Origin: Clavulina sp. PMI_390
Taxonomy: Eukaryota > Basidiomycota > Agaricomycetes > Cantharellales > Hydnaceae
Direction: 5' to 3'
DNA: 41,171 nt
Assembly (NCBI GenBank): GCA_015039315.1
Contig: WIDE01000154.1
Location: forward strand, 6,234 to 47,404
Shown: in pieces, positions 9,736 to 19,478 of the stretch
Layout: each line of letters begins with the position of its first letter
Numbering within the stretch: the stretch's first letter is position 1
Translations under genes and position numbers: made by a program
The notes under the pieces: model-generated
What the model was told of the DNA's origin: nothing
The model's database searches: none
The model's input: only the letters and a program-made list of their open reading frames with translations

Positions 9736-12700
9736 ATGCTGTCTCGTGCCAGCATTGGACGGCTCCCTATCCGTCCATTAAGATGGAGTTCAGCTCGATT
9801 TCAGTCGGTACGTTCATTGTGCTTATTACCAACACTCCCATATCTTACGTTGACCTTGCCCAGACCAGTCTGAGAGGGCTACCATTCAAGGTGGCTGAAG
9901 AGGTCGCCGAGGCTCTCAACGCATCGAAACCTGTGGTCGCCTTAGAAAGCGCGATCATCACCCATGGTGTGCCTTGGCCTCATTTCTTCACTCTCGAAAA
10001 GCTAAACCTGTTGTCAACAGGCATGCCTTATCCTCTCAACTACGAGACCGCACTCAAATGCGAGCAAATCATTCGCTCGACTGGAGCCATACCGGCTACA
10101 ATCGGCATGATCTCTGGGCAAATCCATGTTGGGCTAACGACAGACCAAGTCGAACGCCTGGCCGATGAGAGCAATACCAACAAAGTCAAGCTCTCTCGCA
10201 GGGACTTGGCGCCTGCCATGGCCCTCGGAGTAGACGGTGGAACCACCATAGCTGGTACGATGGTACTCGCTCACCTTGCTGGAATCAAGGTGTTCTCAAC
10301 AGGAGGCCTTGGAGGTGTTCATCGCGGAGGAGAAAACTGTGAGTGCCTTGCAATACCATCGCTTATTACACCGACTTACTTACATCGATTGAACTAGCCA
10401 TGGACATCTCTGCTGATCTGACGGAACTCGGAAGGACACCTGTTGCTGTCGTCTCTGCTGGTGCCAAGTCTATTCTTGACCTCGGCCGTACACTGGAGTA
10501 CCTCGAGACTCAAGGCGTCACTGTCACCACTTACGGCAAATCCAAAGACTTCCCAGCATTCTTCTCCAGGTTGAGTGGCTTCAAGGTATTGTACGATGAC
10601 TATAGGATGACTCCGTCGAGGCTTAATCACATCTGCAGTCTCCATATTCCATCGACTCTCCCCAATTAGCAGCGAAGATGCTATGTGAGTCTGCCATACC
10701 ACAGGGTCCTTCCAGCACATTCCGCTAAACCTTTTGGCATCTTGCAGTTGCTTCTCATCAATTACAGCTCGAATCGGGGGCTCTGATTGCATGCCCCATT
10801 CCCGAAGAGTACGAGGCTGAAGGTCTCAAAATCCAGAAGTTCGTCGATCAAGCCGTCCGCGAGTCCGAAGAGAACGGAGTCGCGGCCAGTGGGAAGGATG
10901 CCACACCCTGGTTGCTTCGCCGTGTAATGGAGCTTTCACGTGGCCTTTCTCTCAATAACAGTGAGTACTACTTTGCACTAGTGGTATTCATGGCTCTGAC
11001 AGCTAGCACTAGATGTCGCTTTGATAGAGAATACTTCTAGAATTGGTGAGCCCGCTCTATACTTTCTATTCGCTCTTCATAATGCTCATCCCCAATAATT
11101 ACTCCCATACAGGTGGTCTAATTGCTGTAGAATATGCAAAGCTCATCGCTGGATCTTCATCATCATCAATAGTGAGCTAGTCTACATGTATCCCTGTATA
11201 TATCTGGTTGAATGAAATATGTATCATCATCTCCATCTCCCTTTATATCAGCCAGCTGCACCATACCCTCACCCTCCAGTGACACCTACTTCATCATCTC
11301 CCTTATCCTCCCTATTCTCTCCTGCTCCATCAAAACAGTCAGCGAAACTCGTCGTTGTTGGCGCAGCAGCAGTAGACGTGATCGCCACTACTGGATCATC
11401 CTCATCTTCTACGCTCATGACTCACTCTACTGTCCCAGGTTCCATACAAACTTCACTTGGAGGTGTGGCGCGTAACATGGCAGAAGCCGCACATCGCTCG
11501 TTAGGAGGAGCTGCAGTCGAGGGATTTAGTGCATCGACCATGCTCGTCTCGCCAATCGGGAACGACTCGTTTGGGGAGCTTATCCAGCTAGGGATGCGTT
11601 CGATTAGCATGCGGACGGACGGGCTCTTGTTGTCATCACCAAAGGAATCGATCGAGTCTGCCTCGGCCACTAGCTCCTCTGTACTTGTCGAACGGCGATC
11701 GCCTGTATGCAACATGGTTCTGTCTGCCTCAGGTGATCTACTCGGCGGAGTGGCCGACTTCAGTGCTTTGGATACTTTAACAAGCAATGAGGTGAAGATA
11801 CGCTGCCCCTATCGCCCATCACATGATCATCTGAAATCTTTCTAGGTTTTGGAAGTGCTAGATGGAAGCTCGCCAGCGTTGCTTGCTCTGGATGGCAATG
11901 CACCAACGTGGACGATTCAAGACCTCGTCGGGCATGCTTACGGTCGAAACATCCCTGGTCCGTTCTACTTTATCTCGGAAGGATGCATAGTGCCTCACAC
12001 TCACGATTTTCTCATGCTTTCGCAATAGTTTGGTTTGAGCCGACATCAATTGCGAAATCCACGCGTATTCTCCCAGCTATCCGTTCAGTCATGCAAACGC
12101 AGCCTGTCAGCAGCACGATGCGAGCCCCTGTCGCCTATGTCTCTCCTAATGTCCGTGAGCTCCAACACCTCTTCCAGGCATCAAGGGAGCCTCTCGTTGA
12201 AGCCGGGAGAGAAGTCCCTCCTCTAACGTCCCTCGACGCCTGGTTCGCTGGAGTTGATGCGCTTGGCCTGCAGGCTGGGATCTCTAGTGATGCTTTCGCT
12301 AGGCTTGGTGGGCGAGAGGGAGAGTTCCTATCAAAGGAGGGCATCATTCAGATGTGCGTCCAACTGCTGCCGTTCTTCCAGCATCTCATTGTCAAATGTG
12401 GGGAAAAGGGTGAGTACCATTCCTTCCGTCAGTCCATATATTGAGTGTGGACTCATTATCATGTCGATCGCATAGGTGTATTCGTCGCGATGCGGATATC
12501 CCCAGCTCCTTCGGACCGGGCTGCCTGGATCGCCGCGTCTTCCGTTCCCATCAGTCCGAGCCGGCCATTTGTGCACACGATTCCAAACTCCTCTGATTTG
12601 CTCGTGCTAAGATGGTATCCTGCGCACACTCTGACTACCCCTATCGTCAATGTTACGGGTGCAGGAGACTCGCTAGTTGGGTCGCTGCTGGCTTCCATCA

Positions 12701-12846
12701 TCCAGGGTGAGATGGCGAAAGAGGATCCATTCTGCCACCCCGGGAGACTAGATGAGGTAATGAGACGAGCGCAGGGAGCCGCCGTACTGAGCTTGCAGTC
12801 GACGCAGGCGGTTGCTCCTGAGCTCTCGAATGCTCGCCACCCATGA
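9736..12846 (+). CDS. Bifunctional pseudouridine-5'-phosphate glycosidase / PfkB-type pseudouridine kinase
   Basis: The two steps of pseudouridine breakdown are fused: a kinase makes pseudouridine 5'-phosphate and the glycosidase splits it to uracil and ribose 5-phosphate. Twelve exons by my splicing; the first three are 9736-9807, 9864-9966 and 10021-10338. The N-terminus [20 protein letters not shown] looks like a mitochondrial presequence. The PsuG half shows [16 protein letters not shown] (catalytic Glu region), [14 protein letters not shown] (Lys region), [21 protein letters not shown] and [15 protein letters not shown] Ser/Pro linker follows. The kinase half starts [15 protein letters not shown], has [20 protein letters not shown], and ends with the PfkB signature [15 protein letters not shown] holding the catalytic Asp. 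The halves are joined by an 80-nt phase-0 intron (11172-11251) whose third codon, if retained, is a stop. The same fusion is known in other fungi; fusing both activities is not novel. Confidence 0.9.
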
Positions 12847-12990
12847 TGTCGGGTCACACTAGAGAATCTGTCATAACTTCCTCGGCAATACGGTAGAAAG
12901 ATTATTGACCACCTCTGATTCAATTCTTTCAATTACTAGTACAATCAAATGGAGAATAATACTATGGACAACCTTTATATTGGAGGTCGC

Positions 12991-14168
12991 CTACTTGGCG
13001 TGATCGGTGCTGGCGATAACGTCCTTGAAGCGCTCCATTTTCTCCAACTGAGCGTTGAGCTGCCCCTTCACGACTGCGTAGCAATCGCTTCCTGCCAAGA
13101 GGGTAATGGGATACTCCGCATCACTCACTTCAGCGAATGGGCCCTCCTTCCTCACGTAGTCCACCATCAGCTGCACGAACTTCTCTGGGTCGCCGTTCTG
13201 CTTGCCGTCGGCACCATACCACATCTCCGCAGCAGGGGTGAGGATGGGGGCATAATCGGGGATACGAGAGACGTAGGACGTGCGGTTACCAGCCTGGAGG
13301 AACGAAGTACGGAATCCTCCCGGCTCGAGGCAAACGGAGCGCAGCCCGAGTGGGGAGATCTCGGCGTGGAGTGATTCGGAGATAGGCCGGATGGCGTGCT
13401 TCGTTGAACAATAAAGGCCCCCGCCTAAATTTCGTTGATATTGTGAGTGCCCACGGGCGTGAGATGAAAGACGTCGGATGAATGGATGAAACACTCACTG
13501 GCTCCTCCGTACCAGCCGCCGACGGAGCCTAACCAGACAAAAGTACCAGATTTCTGCTTGCGCATGTGGGGGAGGAACGCGCGTGCTACATTGAGTGGTC
13601 CAAAAACGTTGACGCTAACAAACAACGTTAGAAACTAGGTCCCCCTTTTCGCCGACGGAGAACTTACTTGAACTGGTCGTAGGTCTCCTGGGGCCTAAAA
13701 TGCGGAAAGATGAGCACACATCGGCTTCGATCAACGAACCAACAGTACTGACGTTGCTTCCTCCAGAGAGTTGATAGCGAAGTATCCAGCATTATTAACG
13801 ACAACATCAATCTGACCATAGAGGGCGACTGCCTTGTCCGCAATAGCTTTGACTTCGTCCAAGGGAGCGGTGACATCGAATTGCATCACCGCGGCACCTG
13901 CCTCCTTGAGCGAGTCGAGCGCAGAAAGCTTTCGCGCTGTAGCGATGACCTTATGCCCACGCTTAAGCAGCAATCGAGCAAGGCTTTCTCCAAAGCCAGA
14001 ACTAAGATAGTGGGTGATCAGAGAGCAAGCAAACGCCGAACAGTGAAACTACACTCACGAGCAACCTATCAGGATTATCAAAGTGGAAAAAAGGGGACGC
14101 AATGCTCAGATACTAGCATGGGGTAGATAAATGAGTAGCGTACCGGTAATGAACCAAACTTGGGACAT
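12991..14168 (-). CDS. Short-chain dehydrogenase/reductase, copy 1
   Basis: A classical NAD(P)-dependent SDR of 285 residues in six exons: 14144-14168, 14059-14065, 13753-14001, 13668-13694, 13499-13614 and 12991-13424. The N-terminus MSQVWFITGCSSGFGESLAR carries the TGxxxGxG dinucleotide-binding motif; NNAGY follows, then the catalytic Ser in LGSVGG and Tyr/Lys in YCSTK. The C-terminal part, with MWYGADGKQNGDPEKFVQLM, is typical of fungal SDRs of unassigned substrate. Exon 2 is only 7 nt and is needed to encode the GCS of the Rossmann motif. A near-identical gene layout lies 1 kb upstream (15170-16351), so this is a tandem duplicate. Its stop is 144 bp from that of the convergent pseudouridine gene. 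Substrate unknown. Confidence 0.92.
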
Positions 14169-15169
14169 GACTATGGTTTACGTAGGATAAGTAGAACTTG
14201 AGTGATCTGAACTGCAGGCTACCAGGTCTCTCAGAGCGTGCTTTTATACGCAAAGGCGCAACTTTTCAACGGTCATCTGTGCCCGAGTAGTACAATATGA
14301 TACAGGGATGAAGGCCCAAGACCTTAGGATCGCATGTCAACTTCAATCATGGCTTGTCGGATCGAAGCTCATGCTGTTGCTTGGTCGTGGGAATCTGGAC
14401 GATTGAATTGCAGTCGCACCCTTGGCAATAATATGCCCATAAAAATGCCGTCCAGACCAATAGGTTCAAGCTACCCATATTAGTTCGTATTGGAAATATT
14501 CCGTGTAGATGACCTTGTAGTCTGAAGGCACTTATGAACACTGCTGTAATCTGTACTAGGCCTCACGTCGTGCTCTCCCATTCTCGACAAGTCGCCTTTT
14601 CCTGAGTTGCGTTCTACAATCGATATGCAATAAAGCGGAAGGCAATTTGAGCTACAACTTCCATAATAGCCGACCAATAAAAACACGGAAATCCTCGGCC
14701 ATCCCATCCTGGGGATGGGGTTCGAGATGCCGTGCGGCTGCTGCGCACACGTGGTATTTAGAGGGTAGAGGGAGCTGGGTTCGGCAAATGAGACAAAAGG
14801 AAGCTCTCAAAGGAATAATTGGCCATCGGTGCGCGCAACTGCGCCCATACCGAATCGAGCTCTCTCGGCCTCTGAATAAAGTCATCGCCACACCGCCTCC
14901 TCCTCGGAACTTCTTAATCTGTAGATCTGTTGAGAAGCTTCCACCGCACTTTTCTTATTCATGCGCCCTGTGACCTAGCGATGTATGCATCTCTTACGTC
15001 CCCAGTTGTGCCGGATACCTGGACTACCGCACACCACACCCAGATTTCACGATGCCAGAGAGAAGAGAGTTGCGAGTTGGGACAATTATTTAATCGTCAT
15101 GATAGTTACATTTGCTAGTACAACCGTTGGGTAATAATTTGAAGGTTCCTCCTACAGTGCCGCAATCAT
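14169..15169. other. Intergenic between the SDR paralogues
   Basis: About 1 kb holding the promoter of SDR copy 1 and the 3' flank of copy 2. ORFs here lack protein-like composition or homology to either neighbour. I see no third SDR remnant and no terminal repeats. Confidence 0.45.
14243..14248 (-). promoter_or_regulatory. TATA box of SDR copy 1
   Basis: TATAAA on the minus strand, about 75 bp upstream of the ATG at 14168. SDR copy 2 has the same hexamer at the same distance from its ATG. Confidence 0.5.
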
Positions 15170-16351
15170 CTACTTAGCATGATCAGTGCTGATAATGACT
15201 TCCTTGAAACGCTCCATCTTCTCCAATTGAGCATCCAGCCTCCCTTTCACAGCCTCATAGCAATCACTCCCTGCTAGTAGCGTGATCGGAGACTCATCAT
15301 CGCCCACGCCAGCGAATGGGCCTTCCCTTCGCACATAATCTACCATCAGCTGCACAAACTTTTCCGCATCGCCAGGCTGCTTGCCGTCCGCGCCGTACCA
15401 CATGTCGACGCGAGGCGCAAGAATGGGTGCGTATTCGGGAATTCGAGAAGTGTAGGTCGTGCGCTTTCCTGCCTGGAGGAACGACGTGCGGAAGCCGCCA
15501 GGCTCGAGGCAAAGAGAGCGAAGTCCGAGTGGAGAAATCTCCGCATGAAGGGACTCGGAGATCGTGCGGATGGCATGTTTTGTTGCAGAGTACAGCCCAG
15601 CGCCTATAATCATTAATCTGAGTCAGTGATAGAGCGTATACTAGGGTAAGGTGAGACTGACCGCTTCCTCCGCGCCAACCACCTACGGAACCCACCCAAA
15701 CGAAGGTGCCTGACTTTTCCTTGCGCATATAGGGTAGGAAAGCGCGTGTAACATTGAGGGCTCCAAAGACATTCACGCTAAGAACTAACATCAGAATCCC
15801 ATATACGAAGTGCTCCCCGTCATAACAGGATGCTCACTTGAATTGTTGATAGGTTTCTTCAGGACTGGTTGTGAATGTATAAGTATTTGATACTACTATG
15901 ATATGATAGCCCATGGGACTCACGTTGCCTCTTCTAGGGAGTTAATCTCGAAATATCCAGCATTATTGACCACCACATCTATGTGGCCGTTAATAGCGAC
16001 TGCCTTCTCGGCGAGAGTTTTGAGTTCGTCTAATGGAGCAGTGACATCGAATTGCATCGTTGTAGCACCCTCATTCCTCAACGCCTCAATGGAAGATGGA
16101 TTTCGTGCAGTCGCGATGACTGTGTGTCCACGCTTGAGCAACAGTCGAGCAAGGCTTTCTCCAAAACCAGATCTGGAAGAGATCCCGTTGTTAGCGGTGA
16201 CATGGACCTTCGGAACAAATAGGCTCTGCTCACGAGCAGCCTATCAAGTATTTCAACATAACGAGTAGTGCACGCGTCGAGCACATCTGTTAGAAACTTG
16301 CGAACCTGAATTAATTGTTGACATACCTGTGATGAACCACACTTGGGACAT
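15170..16351 (-). CDS. Short-chain dehydrogenase/reductase, copy 2
   Basis: Paralogue of the gene at 12991-14168 with the same exon pattern, including a 7-nt second exon (16234-16240). The N-terminus MSQVWFITGCSSGFGESLAR is identical to copy 1. NNAGYFEINSLEEAT, the Ser in VGSVGG and YSATK form the active site, and the C-terminus ends ISTDHAK like copy 1. Differences are scattered substitutions, for example EYAPILAPRVDMWYG against DYAPILTPAAEMWYG, as expected from a fairly old duplication with both copies kept under selection. No stop or frameshift is seen. The upstream region differs from copy 1 apart from the TATA box: it has a cluster of GTGGAG motifs. Substrate unknown. Confidence 0.92.
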
Positions 16352-16422
16352 GATTGAGGATGTGAAGCAGCGATGAGGGCTTGAGAGCTGGAGCTCTTCG
16401 ATGCGAGGGTCCCCAAGAATGC

Positions 16423-16428
16423 TTTATA
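16423..16428 (-). promoter_or_regulatory. TATA box of SDR copy 2
   Basis: TATAAA on the minus strand, 72-77 bp upstream of the ATG at 16351, matching the spacing in copy 1. Confidence 0.5.
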
Positions 16429-16437
16429 CCTCCAACG

Positions 16438-16495
16438 GTGGAGGTGGAGGTCTGGTGGAGGCAGTCAGTGGAGGCCCACGTCAGCATTGGCGGGG
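16438..16495. promoter_or_regulatory. Cluster of five CreA/Mig1-type SYGGRG motifs upstream of SDR copy 2
   Basis: GTGGAG occurs at 16438, 16444, 16455 and 16468 and GCGGGG at 16490, all on the + strand, within 58 bp just upstream of the TATA box. Each fits SYGGRG, the site of the carbon-catabolite repressor CreA in ascomycetes. The hexamer is short and degenerate, and a simple GGTGGA repeat could explain part of the cluster. SDR copy 1 lacks it. Confidence 0.3.
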
Positions 16496-17014
16496 TCTCT
16501 CAGCCCGAATGACTGAGATCATTGAAGAAATGACTCATGGAGGGCCTGAACCAGAGTAAGGGAACCTCAGGATTATCATACTCAGTCTTCGATCGGGGCT
16601 CATGTTTCATGTCTAGTCCGTGTGAAACTTGCTCAAACCTCTCTTGTGTGCGTTTGTTTGTCGGACCCTGATGAATGCTCCCGCAAATTCGTCCTCCCGG
16701 TCTCCGTGACATCGATTCCTATACATTGTGTCGCTATTCCGAATATTAAATCGACCCTGGCACGTTTGAGCTTATCCTATGACTCGGCTCGACGTGGAAC
16801 GAGGCTTCTCGGTCTTGATTGTGCCGAGCTATAGCCTGTGAGGCACTCGACATGGCACTACATACGCTCTGGCTACTTACTTCTCTCGTATATCTTGGCG
16901 TACTTAGTCATGCTGCTATACTTGCGTCATATCCTTGGCAATATCTAAGTGTGCTGGCATATCACTTTACATTGATCATTCCAATGTGCGTTGCAATATC
17001 GTCGGGTGATTGGC
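16496..17014. other. Intergenic
   Basis: About 0.5 kb between the SDR copy 2 promoter and the duplicated GH43 promoter block. No coding potential and no obvious repeat. Confidence 0.4.
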
Positions 17015-17071
17015 AGTGATCCTCTTGCCAAGTGCTCGACATCGGCGTCTCTCCCGTGATCGTAACATTGG
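17015..17071 (+). promoter_or_regulatory. Conserved promoter block, GH43 copy A
   Basis: These 57 bp align without gaps to 19333-19389 upstream of GH43 copy B, with 5 mismatches. The best-kept part is CGGCGTCTCTCCCGTGATCG. A TATTTATA element follows at 17091-17098, 69-76 bp before the ATG. The conservation marks the left end of the duplicated segment; a regulatory role is inferred. Confidence 0.6.
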
Positions 17072-17090
17072 CCCCGATCCGTGCTTAAAT

Positions 17091-17098
17091 TATTTATA
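17091..17098 (+). promoter_or_regulatory. TATA box of GH43 copy A
   Basis: TATTTATA, 76 bp before the ATG at 17167; copy B has the same octamer 70 bp before its ATG. Confidence 0.55.
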
Positions 17099-17166
17099 GC
17101 TTAGCCAAGTGTGAGGGGCTTCTCTCTTAGGCAATATTCAACCTCTCGGAGTTCAGGACCCACACC

Positions 17167-18588
17167 ATGTTGTCTACAAGCATCACCGCGCTCATTGTCG
17201 CTACTCTTGGCGTTGGAGCAACCGCACGCTCCATAGAAAAGCGCTCCATCTCCTCTCCCATCCTCAATAACGCCAATTTCGCGGACCCTTCGTTCATCCA
17301 AGTCGGTAGCACCTGGTATGCATTTTCGACCACGAACAACGGCTTGCACGTTCCTTGGGCCTCTTCGACGGACTTCGTCAACTGGGAGATGGGCAGCGGA
17401 GATGCGCTCCCTACAGTTGGTCAATGGTAAGTCGGGATCGCTGGCTCCTTTGCGCTCAAGTTGTCTCACTCCCTGATGCAGGAGCACGGGCAATGCGGTC
17501 TGGGCCCCAGATGTAGTCCAGCTTGTGAGTTGCAATACATCTGAGCGTCTCAAGGCAAGGACTGGCACTGATATAACAATTGTCCACAGAGCACTGGTCA
17601 ATATATCATGTACTACTCAGCAGAAAGCACTGCTAAAGCTGCAAATGGGAATTCTGCCGTATGCTCTTCATGTATTAATTTCGCAAAGAAAGCCCAGCTT
17701 ACGTCCCGTGTCCTTTGCCCCTCCTCACAGCACTGCTTTGGTGCTGCCGCTTCCTGGAACCCGCAAGGACCATACACCAATGTTGGTGATGCTATCCAAT
17801 GCAACCTCGACCAGGGTGGTGCAATCGACCCTGCAGGGTTCCAAGACTATGATGGAAAGCAATACGTTGTGTACAAGATTGACGGGTATGTGAAATATTT
17901 CCCTCTGCGTCGTCGACACGAAAACATGACATTTACCTTCTTCCATGTCACGCACCCGCTCGATAGCAACAACATGGGTAACGGGGTAAGTCAGACGGCC
18001 ATCGCCACATTCATTTCCCTGCATGCTTACTAACTAGGGCTTCCTGTCCATTAGGGCAACTGCAACAATGGCGTAGCACCAATTCACTCAACACCGCTTA
18101 TGCTGCAAGAGGTCGACCCTTCGAATGGCTGGAGCCGCATTGGAGATGCTGTCCAAGTTCTCGACCGTAGCGATGCTGATGGACCGCTCATTGAGGCACC
18201 TAGCCTGACGCGCGTGGCAGATTCTAGCGCTGTTGGTGGATACCTCTATATCTTATTCTTCAGCAGCAACTGCTATTCTGGAGGTCTCTATGACACGAGC
18301 TATGCGACGAGCGTGAACGGCGTTTGGGGCCCTTACACCAAGAGCAGCGCACCACTTCTGGTTACTGGCACCTACGGTCTTTACTCTCCAGGTTTGTTTT
18401 CACGTTGCCACCCTCATCCCCGCTGTTCTCTGATTGATCATATCTCTATGATTCCAGGTGGTTTGGACGTCGCCCCGAACGGAGGCCCTGTCATCTTCCA
18501 TGCTGATGAGGCTACTTCCGCTGATGTTCGCGTTGCTCGCACGGGCCAGATCAGCATCAATGTTTCGGGAAAAACCGTCAGTATTTAG
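17167..18588 (+). CDS. Secreted glycoside hydrolase family 43 (arabinanase-like), copy A
   Basis: A five-bladed-propeller hydrolase, probably acting on arabinan or xylan side chains; exact substrate not decidable here. Seven exons. The signal peptide MLSTSITALIVATLGVGATA is followed by RSIEKR, a likely Kex2-type propeptide site. The three GH43 acidic residues are visible: Asp in NFADPSF (base), Asp in GAIDPAGFQDYDG (pKa modulator) and Glu in GPLIEAPSL (acid). FFSSNCYSGGLYDTSYATS is another typical blade. Exon 5 is only 19 nt (17967-17985) and encodes NNMGNG. Copy B (19479-20881) has the same exon pattern. Immediately downstream on the other strand lies an esterase relic. It is probably secreted and active. 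Confidence 0.9.
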
Positions 18589-18879
18589 CTATGCCACTTA
18601 TTAGCAGTTGCAATCGTAACTTTCTCCGATACCCTTTACACCATATCACATTGACACCACCAGGGTGTGATGGTTAATAGGCTCTAATGAAAGCCAATTA
18701 GCACGAGTAGTTGCAGTCTGCAACTTGCAGATCATTCACATCATGATGCGAGGCGGTAAGATCGGCTGTTTTGAGTCAGAGGCTTCGGTGAAGGGGACAA
18801 AAATATATGCCAATAGTTGATTTGGGTCGACATATCTTCCGGTGGTGGCGGTGGTGATTGGTGTACCATCCAATGATTC

Positions 18880-19300
18880 ATGTTGCCCGGAAAAGTCTTA
18901 TAGCATCCGAGCAACAACTGGAGAGCTTGGCCTTATTTGGATCGAGCGAGTTCGTGAATGCGATAGCGTGGTCTCGCAGCTCCCTTGCTCCAAACCTAGC
19001 ATATGGTGGAGAAGTGAAGGACGCTATATTATAATTAGAAGGATAACCGCATGTTCAAGAGGTCGGTCGCAGGAAACTACTTGAGAGCGATGAGACGACA
19101 TCAGAGTAGGTTGCGAGGGGAAGAGAAGAGGCTTACCGCACCGACGACCGGCATGTCTTTCGACCGCTTGTATGTTGAACGTAAAACATTTCACCTCTCG
19201 GTGGTACTGATCCTAAGGGTGGGACATGTTACTCACAAAAAGCCCAAGTGCTTTGTTTTGACCCAATAATATGTCGGAGGAAGCGTCCACGGGGCCCGGA
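18880..19300 (-). pseudogene. Relic of a type-B carboxylesterase (3' part), left copy of a tandem duplication
   Basis: The minus strand matches the 3' part of the intact esterase at 21203-23834. Around 18920-19010 it reads RFGARELRDHAIAFTN then SLDPNKAKLS, against RFGTGELRDYAIAFTN in the intact gene. Around 19145-19185 it reads TYKRSKDMPVVGA followed by a kept gtaag donor. Further upstream, about 19240-19300, it matches the PRRWFLQHI...AWSF exon. The copy has lost everything 5' of that, lost the terminal exon segment (the junction is near 18917-18920), and has FPATDLLNM where the intact gene has FHATDLLNM, removing the catalytic His. It therefore cannot encode an enzyme. A TC-rich and CAC-repeat junction at 19300-19332 separates it from the second GH43 promoter. 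Confidence 0.8.
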
Positions 19301-19305
19301 TCCAG

Positions 19306-19332
19306 CATCACCACCACCAGCACCACCACCAG
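19306..19332. repeat. CAC/ACC trinucleotide repeat at duplication junction
   Basis: A short run of CAC and CAG triplets lies exactly between the end of the esterase relic and the start of the second GH43 promoter block, so it marks the probable junction of the tandem duplication. Confidence 0.6.
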
Positions 19333-19389
19333 AGTGATCCTCTTGTCGAGTGCTCGTCCTCGGCGTCTCTCCCGTGATCGTGACATTGG
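19333..19389 (+). promoter_or_regulatory. Conserved promoter block, GH43 copy B
   Basis: The ungapped partner of 17015-17071 (52 of 57 positions identical by my count), followed by TATTTATA at 19409-19416. Confidence 0.6.
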
Positions 19390-19408
19390 TTTCAATCCAT
19401 GCTGAGAC

Positions 19409-19416
19409 TATTTATA
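19409..19416 (+). promoter_or_regulatory. TATA box of GH43 copy B
   Basis: TATTTATA, 70 bp before the ATG at 19479. Confidence 0.55.
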
Positions 19417-19478
19417 GACCAGTTCACTCGTATAAGAGGCTCCTGGTTAGGGTGATATCTACTCTAGGACTCCACGAG

